Source: Rhizobium etli 8C-3
Lineage (GTDB): Bacteria; Pseudomonadota; Alphaproteobacteria; Rhizobiales; Rhizobiaceae
Assembly (NCBI RefSeq): GCF_001908375.1
Contig: NZ_CP017241.1
Location: 375,001 to 439,000 of the forward strand
Direction: 5' to 3'
DNA: 64,000 nt
This document shows positions 36,860-46,950 of the stretch, in pieces (positions within the stretch are counted from its first letter, which is position 1; the number at the start of each line of letters is the position of its first letter). The position numbers and the translations under genes were made by a program. The notes beneath the pieces were generated by a model. That model was not told where the DNA came from, did not search any database, and saw only the letters and a list, made by a program, of their open reading frames with translations.

Positions 36860-37924
36860 CTAGTAGAGGAAGCCGATGATGTCACGGACATCCTTCATGG
36901 TCGCTTCGGCGCGCGCCCGGGCGCGTTCGCCGCCGTTGCGCAGGATTGCGTCGATATGGCTCGTATCGTTGAGCAGGCGGCGCATTTCGCCGGTGATCGG
37001 CGAGAGTACCTCAACGGCGAGATCGACAAGCGCCGGCTTGAAGACGGAGAACTGCTGGCCGCCGAATTCGGCAAGCACCTCGGTCTTCGTCTTGTCGGCA
37101 AGAGCTGCATATATGCCGACGAGATTGTCGGCTTCCGGGCGCCCCTTAAGGCCCTCAATCTCGCCCGGCAGGCCGTCCGGGTCGGTCTTGGCCTTGCGGA
37201 TCTTCTTCGAGATGGCTTCCTCGTCGTCGAGCAGATTGATGCGCGACAGATCGGAGGGATCGGATTTCGACATCTTCTTCGTACCGTCGCGCAGAGACAT
37301 CACGCGCGGAGCGGGGCCTTCGATCAACGGTTCGACCATCGGAAAAAAGGCGTGCACCGGCTCGTCGCCGACGATAATGTCGATACCGCGGCCGGCTCGG
37401 CGAATGTGGTCCTGATAATCGAGGTTGAACTTCATCGCGATGTCGCGGGCGAGTTCAAGATGCTGTTTCTGGTCGTCACCGACCGGAACATGCGTGCCGC
37501 GATAAACGAGGATGTCGGCCGCCATCAGGCTCGGATAGGCAAGCAGGCCGAGGGAAGCATTTTCGCGGTCCTTGCCGGCCTTGTCCTTGAACTGCGTCAT
37601 GCGGTTCATCCAGCCGATGCGGGCGACGCAATTGAAGATCCAGGCGAGCTCGGCATGCTGCGGCACGGCCGACTGATTGAAGACGATATGCCTTTGCGGA
37701 TCGATGCCGGAGGCGATGAAGGCTGCGGCGATCGAGCGGATCTGGCCCGGCAGGTCGTCGTGCACGAGCTGCGCCGTCAGCGAGTGCAGATCGACGACGC
37801 AATAGATGCAGTCATTGCCTTCCTGCAGCGCCACGAACTTGCGGATTGCGCCGAGATAGTTGCCGAGATGGAGATTTCCGGTCGGCTGAACGCCGGAAAA
37901 TACAAGTTTCTTGAATTCGGTCAC
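36860..37924 (-). CDS. trpS: Tryptophanyl-tRNA synthetase
   Basis: A class I aminoacyl-tRNA synthetase charging tRNA-Trp. The 354-residue product has the HIGH-equivalent [13 protein letters not shown], the KMSKS loop in [12 protein letters not shown], and the tryptophan-pocket region [20 protein letters not shown]. The start used is GTG at 37924 ([13 protein letters not shown]), which follows GAGG at five nt and gives the usual family length. An upstream ATG (MGDCALG) would add 15 residues. Confidence 0.95.
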   Translation of the reverse strand: MTEFKKLVFSGVQPTGNLHLGNYLGAIRKFVALQEGNDCIYCVVDLHSLTAQLVHDDLPGQIRSIAAAFIASGIDPQRHIVFNQSAVPQHAELAWIFNCVARIGWMNRMTQFKDKAGKDRENASLGLLAYPSLMAADILVYRGTHVPVGDDQKQHLELARDIAMKFNLDYQDHIRRAGRGIDIIVGDEPVHAFFPMVEPLIEGPAPRVMSLRDGTKKMSKSDPSDLSRINLLDDEEAISKKIRKAKTDPDGLPGEIEGLKGRPEADNLVGIYAALADKTKTEVLAEFGGQQFSVFKPALVDLAVEVLSPITGEMRRLLNDTSHIDAILRNGGERARARAEATMKDVRDIIGFLY

Positions 37925-38013
37925 CTTGTCCTCGATTAGGCTGGTGGAGGGCCCCAGGGCGCAGTCGCCCATGTTGCTAACGCGGCGGCTTATGCACGTG
38001 CTCTGTGCCGCAA

Positions 38014-38418
38014 TCAAGAGGCGGTGGGTGCGGCGTGACAGATGAGGTCGAAACTATTGCCGTAAGGATCCAGAAATTGGGCCACGGTGCCGTAAATTTC
38101 ATGCCGGGGCTGTTCGAGGAAGCGCACGCCGCTGGCCAGCATGGCGGCATGATCTCGCGCAAAATCATCGGTCTTCAAGAAGAACCCGACACGCCCGCCG
38201 GTTTGATTTCCGATCGCCGCTTTCTGTGTTTCGTCGACTGCTTTGGCAAGAAGGAAGGCTGCTCCATCCCCGCCCTTCGGTTTGACGACTACCCAGCGCT
38301 TGCCTTCCGGCTGCACTTCGTCCTGCAGGCAGTCGAATTCGAGCGCTCCGCAGTAGAAGGCCTTTGCACGATCATAGTCGTCGACGACGAGGGTGACGAG
38401 AAAGAGGGATTGGGACAT
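38014..38418 (-). CDS. VOC-family protein (glyoxalase-like)
   Basis: A 134-residue vicinal oxygen chelate protein: [20 protein letters not shown] in the first half, [18 protein letters not shown] in the middle, and [17 protein letters not shown] at the end with an Asp-Pro-Tyr-Gly-Asn turn typical of the family. The ATG at 38418 has GGAGG seven bases upstream. No substrate can be assigned. It lies between trpS and the M15 peptidase gene, a spot that, as I recall, is empty in the otherwise collinear S. meliloti block. Confidence 0.88.
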   Translation of the reverse strand: MSQSLFLVTLVVDDYDRAKAFYCGALEFDCLQDEVQPEGKRWVVVKPKGGDGAAFLLAKAVDETQKAAIGNQTGGRVGFFLKTDDFARDHAAMLASGVRFLEQPRHEIYGTVAQFLDPYGNSFDLICHAAPTAS

Positions 38419-38803
38419 CTGCAAGCCTCCAGTTGCCGGGTCTCGTTAATCTGTCGCGGCCTCTTTGGGTCAGATGCGAGCGTCGTCCGATACGATTGGC
38501 ATCTTCTTATTGCCTCATTCTCCGGCGTTTAAAGACCGCTATTTCGCATTATGACTGCCCTTCTTCGGCTTCACACCCCTTCTAGTAAATATTCGTTGCA
38601 AGGCCTTGTTTTTCATCGAAAGGTAGAGAGTAATTTATACTCAATTTGAGTTATGACTTTTATATAGACCCCAGCAATATGAGGATGATTCACTTTTCAT
38701 ATAAGTATAAAATTTCACAAATTGGCCATTTTTTGAATGAACGTTCTCGGCGCCAATCCGAGCCCGGCGATTAACCGGCCGCGCTCTACCTGGAGGGGAC
38801 GTC
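38419..38803. other. AT-rich intergenic region upstream of the M15 peptidase gene
   Basis: A 385-bp gap between the divergent VOC and M15-type genes. Its right half is much more AT-rich than the surroundings and contains the palindrome at 38639-38651. No gene, terminator or clear sigma-70 promoter pair was seen. GATTC occurs once. The base composition hints at a recently joined or regulatory segment. Confidence 0.5.
38639..38651. promoter_or_regulatory. 13-bp perfect palindrome, candidate operator
   Basis: ACTCAA-T-TTGAGT is a perfect inverted repeat with a one-base centre, located 152 bp before the M15-type gene in an AT-rich stretch. It looks like a dimeric repressor site, but no regulator can be assigned. 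Confidence 0.35.
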
Positions 38804-39229
38804 ATGCACACGATTTTATCACTCGTTCTTGCTGGCTTGTTCGCTTTGTCCTGCTACGCCGAGGCAGGCGCACAGAACGCTAAAAAACCCCCAGTAAGAC
38901 TCCTTAAACACACAACGTCACAGGCCTATACGGTTCAGACCGTCAGTGTCAAAGTCGGCTGCTTCCCGCCGAAACTCAGAGCGATTCTCGCGCATATCTC
39001 GGCCAAGACCGGCCGAATCCCGATGGTGACGTCCGGTCTTCGCCACTCCGGACGCTCCCATTCTCAACATCGCCATTGCAACGCAGCCGACATCCGCGTG
39101 CCGGGCTTATCGGAACAAGCGATCATCGCGGCAGCACAGACGGCGCCGGGTATCGGCGGTATCGGGCGCTACTGCAACGGCATCGTCCACGTCGATATCG
39201 GGCCGAAGCGGCGCTGGCGCCATTGCTGA
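38804..39229 (+). CDS. Secreted M15-type (D-Ala-D-Ala carboxypeptidase-like) peptidase
   Basis: A 141-residue protein with a signal peptide (MHTILSLVLAGLFALSCYAE, cleavage near AGAQ). The mature part has the Peptidase_M15_3 pattern: TSGLRHSGRSHSQHRH, then HCNAADIRV with the HxxxxD zinc motif, and the distal zinc histidine in GIVHVDIGPKRRW. It would cut peptidoglycan peptides in the periplasm, or serve as a metal-binding wall protein. It is on the opposite strand to its neighbours and converges with murJ (16 bp), an envelope gene. The conserved residues are present, so activity is plausible. Confidence 0.87.
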   Translation: MHTILSLVLAGLFALSCYAEAGAQNAKKPPVRLLKHTTSQAYTVQTVSVKVGCFPPKLRAILAHISAKTGRIPMVTSGLRHSGRSHSQHRHCNAADIRVPGLSEQAIIAAAQTAPGIGGIGRYCNGIVHVDIGPKRRWRHC

Positions 39230-39245
39230 CAGCCAATGCTGCCGT

Positions 39246-40826
39246 TCAGCCCTTTGCTTTGGGCGCGGTTTTCCGGTTGAGGTTTCGCCGGATCATGCCG
39301 AGGTCGGCGCCGCCGATCAAAAAGGCGGTCGCGAAATAGACGGCCATCGAAATGGCGATCAAAAGGCCAAGCGTACCGACCTTGGTCGCCAGATGGGCAC
39401 TGGAAGCGAGCCAGGGTTCCCAGCGATGCTGCAAAAAGACGATGACGCCGCTCATCACGGCCGCCGAAACGACGAGTAGGGCTGCCCGGCGAGCGAGCGC
39501 CCATTCCCAGGCGAGATGACCGCGGGATAGCAGCGTCGCGAAAAGCAGAACCGTGCTGATCCAGCCGGCGGTTGCTTCAGCCACTGCAATGCCTGGTGCG
39601 CCAAGATAGGGAAAAAGCGCCAGCGCCGTGGCGCAGTTGACGCCGACAGCAACGGCTGAAAAGCGCATCGGCGTCTTGGTATCCTCGCGGGCGTAAAAGC
39701 CCGGCTGCAGCGCCTTGATGAGCACGAAGGCCGGCAGGCCGATGCCGTAGATTGCGAGGATCGAGCCGACAAGGGCCGTGTTGTCCTGATGGAAGGCGCC
39801 ACGTTCGTAAAGCACGCGGATGATCTCGTCAGCAAGCACCCAAAGGGCGAAGGCGGCGGGGATCGTCAGGAACAGCACGAATTCGATCGAGCGGTTCTGC
39901 AGGTTCCCGGCTTCGCGCAGGTTGCCGCCCTTCAGTGCGCGGGCAAGCTCCGGCAGCAATACGACACCGACGGCAACGCCAACGACGCCGAGCGGCAGCT
40001 GGTAGATGCGATCGGCATATTGCAGGGCGGCGATCGCACCGTCGCGGGACGAGGCGATCGCCTGGCCGATCAGCTGGTTGATTTGTGTGATGCCGCCTGT
40101 GACGGCAGCGGGAACTGCAAGGATCAGCAGCCGCTTGACGTTCGGCGTCATTTTCGGGAAGCGAAAGCCAATGCTCATGCCGGCGTGCAGGACGCCGACA
40201 TATACGACGGCGAGCTGCAGGATACCAGCGGCAAGCACGCCCCAGGAAAGAAACCAGGCGGTCGCGAGCGGCTCGGCGCCGGTATAAATTGCGTAGACGA
40301 GTGCACCAATCATCACGACATTGAGGAAAACGGGCGCGACTGCTGCAGCAAAGAAATGGTGCAGCGAATTCAGCATGCCGCTCATCATAGCCGTCAGCGA
40401 CATGCACATGAGATAGGGGAACATCACCGCGGCCATGCGGATGGTGGTCGAGAACTTGTCCGGATCGTCGGCAAAGCCGGGCGCGATGATGAAGCGTACA
40501 AGCAGCGGCATGCAAAGTTCCATCACGATGGTGATGAGCAGCAGCACCGAAAAAAGCACTCCGAAGACCTCTTCGGAAAACCGCTTGGCTCCTTCCGTGC
40601 CGTTCGCTTCGATCTCCTTGGCAAATAGCGGCACGAAGGCTGCGTTGAAGGCGCCTTCGGCAAACAGCCGGCGGAAGAGGTTGGGAAACCGGAAGGCAGC
40701 ATAGAAGACGTCAGCCATGGAGCCGGTGCCAAGGGCGGCTGCCATCAGCGTCTCGCGGGCAAAGCCGAAGATGCGGCTGCCGAGGGTCGCGCCGCCGACG
40801 GTGGCGAATTTCTTGACGAGGCTCAT
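39246..40826 (-). CDS. murJ: Lipid II flippase MurJ (MviN)
   Basis: MurJ moves the peptidoglycan precursor lipid II across the inner membrane. The 526-residue protein has the MviN N-terminus ([20 protein letters not shown]) followed by [20 protein letters not shown]. About 14 membrane helices follow, with [20 protein letters not shown] in the middle. Its ATG overlaps the glnD stop by 4 nt, the conserved glnD-murJ coupling of rhizobia. Confidence 0.96.
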   Translation of the reverse strand: MSLVKKFATVGGATLGSRIFGFARETLMAAALGTGSMADVFYAAFRFPNLFRRLFAEGAFNAAFVPLFAKEIEANGTEGAKRFSEEVFGVLFSVLLLITIVMELCMPLLVRFIIAPGFADDPDKFSTTIRMAAVMFPYLMCMSLTAMMSGMLNSLHHFFAAAVAPVFLNVVMIGALVYAIYTGAEPLATAWFLSWGVLAAGILQLAVVYVGVLHAGMSIGFRFPKMTPNVKRLLILAVPAAVTGGITQINQLIGQAIASSRDGAIAALQYADRIYQLPLGVVGVAVGVVLLPELARALKGGNLREAGNLQNRSIEFVLFLTIPAAFALWVLADEIIRVLYERGAFHQDNTALVGSILAIYGIGLPAFVLIKALQPGFYAREDTKTPMRFSAVAVGVNCATALALFPYLGAPGIAVAEATAGWISTVLLFATLLSRGHLAWEWALARRAALLVVSAAVMSGVIVFLQHRWEPWLASSAHLATKVGTLGLLIAISMAVYFATAFLIGGADLGMIRRNLNRKTAPKAKG

Positions 40827-43717
40827 GTCGCAGACCCGGCTTTCTTTTCGCCCGGCTGCGATGTGCGCGTGGCGGCAGGCGCGATGATGCCGGAGGGCAT
40901 GCGCTCGCGAAGCTCATCTTCTTCGCCGGCCATCACCGCCTTCAGCCGGGCGGTGATATTGGCGCGCTTGGTGTCGCTGGAGATTTTCTGGCCGACGAGG
41001 TCTGTGACATAGAAGGTGTCTATGACCTTTTCGCCAAAGGTGGTGATGCGGGCCGACTGGATGTCCAGCGAAAGATCGGAAAGCATGGCGGTGATTTCCG
41101 AAAGCAGGCCGGTGCGGTCGAGGCATTCGACTTCGATGACAGTGAACTTGTTCGACAGATTGTTGGTGATGTTGACCGACGGCGGAATGACGAAGGCCTT
41201 GCTCCTCTTGCGGTTCTTCGTACGCGTGGCGATGACTTCTGGCAGCCGCTTGCGGCCCGACAGTACGTCTTCGATCATGCGCCCGATCGTGCCGGCGCGG
41301 CGAAGTTCGTCGGCGTCATCCTGGAATTCGCGGCTGACATGGATCGTATCCAGTGCCCGTCCGTCCGAGGTCGTAAAGATCTGTGCATCGACAATGTTTG
41401 CACCTGCTGCAGCACATGCCCCGGCAATAACGGCAAGCAGCCGCGGGTGGTCTGGCGACAGCACGGTGATTTCGGTGATCGCGTGGAAACTGTCCGTTCG
41501 CACGGTTGTCGCAAGTGCCTGGCCGTTCTTGTCCGCCTGGCGGATGAAATCGGCGTGACGGACTTGGTCTTCCAGCGGCACGGAAAGCAGGTAAGGCTGG
41601 TAGTGCAGCTTGCTGTAGATCTTGCGATCCTTCTGGCTCCAATCGGAAAGTGCGTTGAACAGCGCTTCGGTCGCGGAATTGGCGCGCTCCTTGCGCGACA
41701 CCTCCGAAAAGCCCCCGGCAAGCAGAAGTTCGGTCTCGTAATAGAGCGTCCTCAGCAACTGGCCCTTCCAGCCGTTCCAGACGCCCGGGCCGACGGCGCG
41801 AATATCGCAGATCGTCAGGACGAGCAGCATCTTCAGGCGATCAAGCGATTGAACGCGATCGGCGAAGTCGGTGATCGTCTTGCGGTCGGTGAGGTCGCGG
41901 GTCTGGGCAACCATGGACATCGTCAGATGCTCCTCGATCAGCCAGACGACGAGTTCCGTTTGCTTCTGCGACAGGCCGAAGCGGGAGCAGAGCTTGCGGG
42001 CAACGCGGGCTCCGGCGATCGAATGGTCTTCCTGGCGGCCCTTGGCGATGTCATGGAGAAGGACTGCGACATAGAGCGCCTCCCGGTCTTCGATCCCCGG
42101 CATCAGCTTGTTGGCGAGGGGATGCAGGTCGTCGGCCTTGCCCTTGTCGATTTCGGAGAGCACGTCGACGGTACGGATCAGATGCTCATCCACAGTATAG
42201 TGGTGGTACATGTTGAACTGCATCATCGCGACGATCTTGCCGAATTCCGGAATGAAGCGGCCAAGTACGCCTGCTTCGTTCATGCGGCGCAAGATGAGTG
42301 CCGGGTCGCGCTTGGAGGTCAGGATCGACATGAAGAGGCGGTTCGCCTCATCGTTTTCGCGCAGGTTGTTGTCGATGAGGTTGAGCGATCGCGTGACCCG
42401 CTTCAGGGCATCGGGATGGAATTCGAGACCGTTGATATCGGCAACGTGGAAGAGGCGGATGATGCTGACGGGATCGTGCTTGAACACGTCGGGGCTGGCG
42501 AGCGCGATGCGGCCTCGATCCTCCATGAATTCCGTGCTGCCGGCGATCTTGCGGCTGCGATGGGCAAAACGGCTGATCACCCCGGTGAGCCCCGGCGTCG
42601 ATTTTGCCTGCTGGTCTTCAAGAGCCGCGCACAGGATGCGCGTCAGGTCGCCGACGTCCTTTGCCACCAGGAAGTAGTGCTTCATGAAACGTTCGACGGC
42701 CGAAAGGCCGGGGCGCGAATGATATCCAAGCGCTTCGGCAATCTCGCGCTGGATGTCGAAGGAAAGCCGTTCCTCCGCCTTGCCGGTCAGAAAGTGCATG
42801 TGGCAGCGCACCGCCCAGAGAAAATCGTCGGCCTTCTCGAACACGCGGTACTCGTGCTTGGACAGGACGCCGAGCGCCACGAGATCGGCCGTGTCGCGGA
42901 CGTGATAGTAGTATTTCGATATCCAGAAGAGCGTGTGCAGATCGCGCAGCCCGCCCTTGCCCTCCTTGACGTTGGGTTCGACGAGGTAGCGTGTGTCGCC
43001 TGCCTTGCGGTGGCGTTCATCGCGTTCGGCAAGTTTGGCGGCAATGAATTCCGGTCCCGTGCCCGTCACGATCTCCTTGTCGAAGCGGGTCTCGAGCTCC
43101 GTTGCCAGCGATTTTAGGCCGCAGATGTAGCGCATCTCCAGGATGGCCGTGCGGATCGTCATGTCGGACCTGGAGAGCGCCATACACTCCTCGATGGTCC
43201 TTGTCGCGTGGCCGACCTTGAAGCCCATATCCCACAGCACATAGAGCATGAACTCGACAGCCTTGTGCGTCTCTTCTGACGGCCTTGGCTGAAAGAGGAA
43301 GAGCAGGTCGATGTCGGAGCCCGGCGCTAGCGTATCGCGGCCGTAGCCGCCGACCGCCGTCACGGCGAACTTGTGCTTCTGCTGCGGGAAAATATGTGCG
43401 CTGACGAATTCGTAGAGTAGCGTGATGATCTGGTCCTGCAGCCAGGAGATGCGCCGGGCGCAGCCAAGCCCGCTGCCGTCGGCAGAAAGAAGCGCGCGGG
43501 CCCTTTGGCGGCCGTCGATGCTTGCCTTCTTGAGTATGGCAAGCAGATCCGAGCGCATCACGTCCGGACGGGACCTGTTGGCTTCGGCAACGGCCTCGCA
43601 GAGTTTTTGCAGCAGGGCCGTGTCGAGAATCTCGGAGAAATCGATGTCAGTCATCGTTGCCATGCGCGGCGCGGCTTCCTGTTCGCGCGGTGCGACCGCG
43701 TCTCGTTTCGTCTGCAT
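40823..43717 (-). CDS. glnD: PII uridylyltransferase/uridylyl-removing enzyme GlnD
   Basis: GlnD is the glutamine sensor that uridylylates PII proteins under nitrogen limitation and removes UMP when glutamine is high. The 964-residue protein has, in order, a nucleotidyltransferase domain ([20 protein letters not shown]), a GlnD linker, an HD domain ([20 protein letters not shown]) and two C-terminal ACT domains ([40 protein letters not shown]). Starts at 43717 or 43663 (MATMTDIDF) are possible. It is coupled to murJ and lies downstream of the small conserved gene after mutS. Confidence 0.97.
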   Translation of the reverse strand: MQTKRDAVAPREQEAAPRMATMTDIDFSEILDTALLQKLCEAVAEANRSRPDVMRSDLLAILKKASIDGRQRARALLSADGSGLGCARRISWLQDQIITLLYEFVSAHIFPQQKHKFAVTAVGGYGRDTLAPGSDIDLLFLFQPRPSEETHKAVEFMLYVLWDMGFKVGHATRTIEECMALSRSDMTIRTAILEMRYICGLKSLATELETRFDKEIVTGTGPEFIAAKLAERDERHRKAGDTRYLVEPNVKEGKGGLRDLHTLFWISKYYYHVRDTADLVALGVLSKHEYRVFEKADDFLWAVRCHMHFLTGKAEERLSFDIQREIAEALGYHSRPGLSAVERFMKHYFLVAKDVGDLTRILCAALEDQQAKSTPGLTGVISRFAHRSRKIAGSTEFMEDRGRIALASPDVFKHDPVSIIRLFHVADINGLEFHPDALKRVTRSLNLIDNNLRENDEANRLFMSILTSKRDPALILRRMNEAGVLGRFIPEFGKIVAMMQFNMYHHYTVDEHLIRTVDVLSEIDKGKADDLHPLANKLMPGIEDREALYVAVLLHDIAKGRQEDHSIAGARVARKLCSRFGLSQKQTELVVWLIEEHLTMSMVAQTRDLTDRKTITDFADRVQSLDRLKMLLVLTICDIRAVGPGVWNGWKGQLLRTLYYETELLLAGGFSEVSRKERANSATEALFNALSDWSQKDRKIYSKLHYQPYLLSVPLEDQVRHADFIRQADKNGQALATTVRTDSFHAITEITVLSPDHPRLLAVIAGACAAAGANIVDAQIFTTSDGRALDTIHVSREFQDDADELRRAGTIGRMIEDVLSGRKRLPEVIATRTKNRKRSKAFVIPPSVNITNNLSNKFTVIEVECLDRTGLLSEITAMLSDLSLDIQSARITTFGEKVIDTFYVTDLVGQKISSDTKRANITARLKAVMAGEEDELRERMPSGIIAPAATRTSQPGEKKAGSAT

Positions 43718-43827
43718 GCGCTATAGCCTCTTTACCCCGCGTTTGACACGGCTCTTCATACTGCAAGACCCCTTAATTTTGGCGAAAAGGTGGTTGCCTT
43801 CCCTTGCCGGGGGAAAGAGGGACAGCT

Positions 43828-44103
43828 TCAAGCCACCCCCGGCATGTTCACCGAATAAAGGACCTTGCGCGCCTCGCTGGTAATCTCCTCCAGCGTCTGT
43901 CTGTCGCATTCGCGGTAGCCCGCTTTGGCAATGGCCGCCGCAAGCTCGCAGATGATGGCGCAGGATCGAGTGATTTCGAGCAGGCCGACGGGCGAATTCC
44001 AGCTGCGCGGATTGCCGTGCTCGTCGGCGTTACGCAGTGCTTCGAGCACGGTGAACATGTCGGCGAGGCGCTGTGTTTCACGGACGAGACTGCGCATGAA
44101 CAT
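43828..44103 (-). CDS. Small conserved protein of unknown function between mutS and glnD
   Basis: A 91-residue protein (MFMRSLVRETQRLADMFTVL) with no recognised domain, rich in helices and cysteines (CAIICEL, RECDRQ). The start ATG lies 8 nt after the mutS stop and the codon usage fits the neighbours. A longer in-frame reading into mutS (start 44442) is a shadow of the mutS end. I do not recognise the family. Its position suggests it is cotranscribed with mutS. Confidence 0.7.
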   Translation of the reverse strand: MFMRSLVRETQRLADMFTVLEALRNADEHGNPRSWNSPVGLLEITRSCAIICELAAAIAKAGYRECDRQTLEEITSEARKVLYSVNMPGVA

Positions 44104-44111
44104 GACGGCTC

Positions 44112-46838
44112 CTACTTCAGCTGCTTCTTCAGTCCGTAAAGCGCCTCGAGGGCCTCGCGCGGCGTCATGTCGTCGAGGCTCATTTTCTTCAACGCTTCCT
44201 CGATCTTGGACGGCCCGCGATTGGCATCCTCGCGCCGCACCGCCACCTGGAACAGCGGCAGATCGTCGATCAGCTGGCTTGCCGGGTTCTTGCGGTCGGC
44301 ATCTTCCAGCCGCGTCAGCACGTCGCGGGCGCGCGCGACGACGGACGCTGGCAGGCCGGCGAGCCTGGCCACCTGGATGCCGTAGGAACGGTCCGCCGCA
44401 CCCGGTCCCACTTCGTGCAGGAAAATGACGTCGCCGTCCCATTCCTTGACACGCATGGTGGCGTTCGATAGCCGGTCAAGTTTTTCCGACAGCACCGTCA
44501 GTTCATGGAAATGCGTGGCGAAGAGACCGCGGCATCGGTTTGCCTCGTGCAGATGCTCCACGGCCGCCCAGGCGATCGACAGGCCGTCGAAAGTCGCAGT
44601 GCCGCGGCCGATCTCATCGAGGATGACGAGAGAGCGGTCGGTCGCCTGGTTGAGGATCGCGGCCGTCTCGACCATCTCGACCATGAAGGTGGAACGGCCG
44701 CGCGCCAGGTCGTCCGAGGCGCCGACGCGCGAAAAGAGGCGATCGACGATGCCGATGTGAGCGGAGCTCGCGGGCACGAAGGATCCCATCTGCGCCAGGA
44801 TGGCAATCAACGCGTTCTGGCGCAGGAATGTCGACTTGCCGCCCATATTCGGACCGGTCAGCAGCCAGATTGCTCCATCTTTACCGTCCGCGACAGGCGA
44901 GAGATCGCAATTATTGGCAACGAAAGGGCCGGAGGACTGACGCCGCAGCGCCTGTTCGACAACCGGATGGCGCCCGCCTTCGATCGCAAACATTTTCGAG
45001 GCATCGACGAGCGGGCGGCAGTAGGCCTGCTCCTCCGCCAAGAGTGCGAGGCCGGCAGCAACGTCGATGATGGCAAGCGCGCGGGCGCCGGCCTTGATTG
45101 GCTCGGCTTCGGCGACGACGGCGGCCGTCATTCGGTCGAAGGCTTCGAGCTCGATCTGCAACGCGCGGTCGGCCGCGTTTGCGATCCGGCTTTCCAGGTC
45201 GGCAAGCTCGGTCGTCGTAAAGCGCATGGCATTTGCCATGGTCTGGCGATGGATGAAGCGGGCCTTGGCCTCCGGCGCATCCGTCATCGGCCCGGCATTG
45301 CCGGCTGTCACTTCGATGAAATAGCCGAGGATATTGTTGTGCTTGATCTTCAAAGACCTGATGCCGGTCTCATCGGCATATTGGAGCTGCAATCCGGCGA
45401 TCACCCGGCGCGACTGATCGCGAAGCGCGCGAACTTCATCCAGATCGGCATTGGCACCGTCGCGCAAGAAGCCGCCGTCACGCTTCAACAGCGGCAGTTC
45501 GTCGGCGAGCATTTCTCCAAGCAGAGATTGAAGAGCTGCAGGCAAGGCCCGCAACCCGGAAAGGGCCGCATTGAGTTCTTCGGGCAAAAGCGCGTCGGCG
45601 AGCAGCTTTGCAAGGTCGCAAGCAGCGGCAAGTCCTTGCCGGATCGCCCAGAGATCGCGCGGGCCGCCGCGGTCGAGCGCAAGACGGGAGAGTGCGCGTG
45701 GCATGTCCGGCACATGCTTCAAGCCATCGCGCAGGTCGCCGCAAAGCCTCGGCTCCTCCATCAGGAAGCCGATCGAATCCAGCCGCTGGTTGATGCCGGC
45801 AGGATCGGTCAGCGGTGACATCAGCCGTTCTGCAAGAAGGCGTGCTCCTCCACCGGTGACCGTGCGGTCGATTGCTTTGAGCAGAGAGCCGTTGCGGTCG
45901 CCCGACAGCGTGCGGGCAAGCTCCAGATTGGCGCGGGTTGCGGGATCTATGAAGAGTGTCGAGGCGCCGCTCTCGCGCTCCGGTTTGCCAAGCGGCGGGC
46001 GTTCGGCGATCTGCGTCTTCTCGACATAGGCAACAGCTGCCGCCGCTGCCGCAAGTTCGGCGCGGGAGAAACTGCCGAAACCGTCGAGCGTCGAAATTCC
46101 GAAATAGCGCGCGATGCGATTTTCTGCCGTCGCGCTGTCGAAAAGCACGGAAGGCTGCGGCACGGCAGTGCGGCCGAGCACGTCGAAGACCGGCTTCAGC
46201 TCGGGATCGTGAAACATCGTGTCGGGCAGTATCAGTTCGCGGGGATCGATGCGCAGGATGTCGGCAAGCAGCCGTGATGGCTCTGTTTCCGCCAGCCGGA
46301 AGACGCCGGTAGAAATGTCGATCCAGGCCAGCGCGATCTGTGGTTCGGAGGCGCCGCGAATCCGGGTAAGCGCCATCAGATAGTTCGATTCGGAGGGCGA
46401 TAGCAGCTTTTCTTCGGTGATGGTTCCCGGTGTGACAAGCCGAATGACATCGCGCTTGACGACGGATTTCGAGCCGCGCTTCCTCGCCTCCGCCGGATCT
46501 TCCACCTGTTCGCACACTGCGACACGGAAGCCCAGTCCGATCAGCTTCTGCAGGTAATCGTCGGCGGCATGCACGGGAACGCCGCACATCGGGATATCTT
46601 GCCCCATGTGCTGACCGCGCTTCGTGAGCGTAATGCCCAGCGCCCGCGAGGCTTCCAGGGCGTCTTCGAAGAACAATTCGTAAAAATCGCCCATTCGATA
46701 GAAGAGCAGCGAGTCGGGATTGTTCGCCTTGATTTCGATGAATTGCTCCATCATCGGCGTGGCCGAGGCACGGCTTTCCTCCGTGGATAGCTCGGCAGCC
46801 GAAAAGGCTTCGTTCCTGGCGTCTATTCGTTGGTTCAC
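44112..46838 (-). CDS. mutS: DNA mismatch repair protein MutS
   Basis: MutS recognises mismatches and starts methyl-independent repair with MutL. The protein has the mismatch-binding segment [14 protein letters not shown], in which FYE is the Phe-x-Glu motif. The ABC-type ATPase has Walker [14 protein letters not shown] and Walker [16 protein letters not shown]. The start is uncertain: GTG at 46838 ([12 protein letters not shown], 908 residues) is used here, while TTG at 46856 adds six residues. No ATG occurs before the conserved [14 protein letters not shown]. It is divergent from the malic enzyme gene. Confidence 0.96.
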   Translation of the reverse strand: MNQRIDARNEAFSAAELSTEESRASATPMMEQFIEIKANNPDSLLFYRMGDFYELFFEDALEASRALGITLTKRGQHMGQDIPMCGVPVHAADDYLQKLIGLGFRVAVCEQVEDPAEARKRGSKSVVKRDVIRLVTPGTITEEKLLSPSESNYLMALTRIRGASEPQIALAWIDISTGVFRLAETEPSRLLADILRIDPRELILPDTMFHDPELKPVFDVLGRTAVPQPSVLFDSATAENRIARYFGISTLDGFGSFSRAELAAAAAAVAYVEKTQIAERPPLGKPERESGASTLFIDPATRANLELARTLSGDRNGSLLKAIDRTVTGGGARLLAERLMSPLTDPAGINQRLDSIGFLMEEPRLCGDLRDGLKHVPDMPRALSRLALDRGGPRDLWAIRQGLAAACDLAKLLADALLPEELNAALSGLRALPAALQSLLGEMLADELPLLKRDGGFLRDGANADLDEVRALRDQSRRVIAGLQLQYADETGIRSLKIKHNNILGYFIEVTAGNAGPMTDAPEAKARFIHRQTMANAMRFTTTELADLESRIANAADRALQIELEAFDRMTAAVVAEAEPIKAGARALAIIDVAAGLALLAEEQAYCRPLVDASKMFAIEGGRHPVVEQALRRQSSGPFVANNCDLSPVADGKDGAIWLLTGPNMGGKSTFLRQNALIAILAQMGSFVPASSAHIGIVDRLFSRVGASDDLARGRSTFMVEMVETAAILNQATDRSLVILDEIGRGTATFDGLSIAWAAVEHLHEANRCRGLFATHFHELTVLSEKLDRLSNATMRVKEWDGDVIFLHEVGPGAADRSYGIQVARLAGLPASVVARARDVLTRLEDADRKNPASQLIDDLPLFQVAVRREDANRGPSKIEEALKKMSLDDMTPREALEALYGLKKQLK

Positions 46839-46950
46839 GGAAGCGCAATTTTCCAAAAAAAACAGGTGCCAACCCTAGCCGCCCGCCGCTATAGATGACA
46901 ACCGCCATTGAGGAAGCGCAAGGCGTCACCCACAGGACGTTGGAGGAAGA

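Noticed and set aside
41339..43117. 592-codon plus-strand ORF opposite glnD
   Set aside because: Antisense shadow of a clear GlnD protein; no motifs and an unusual composition.
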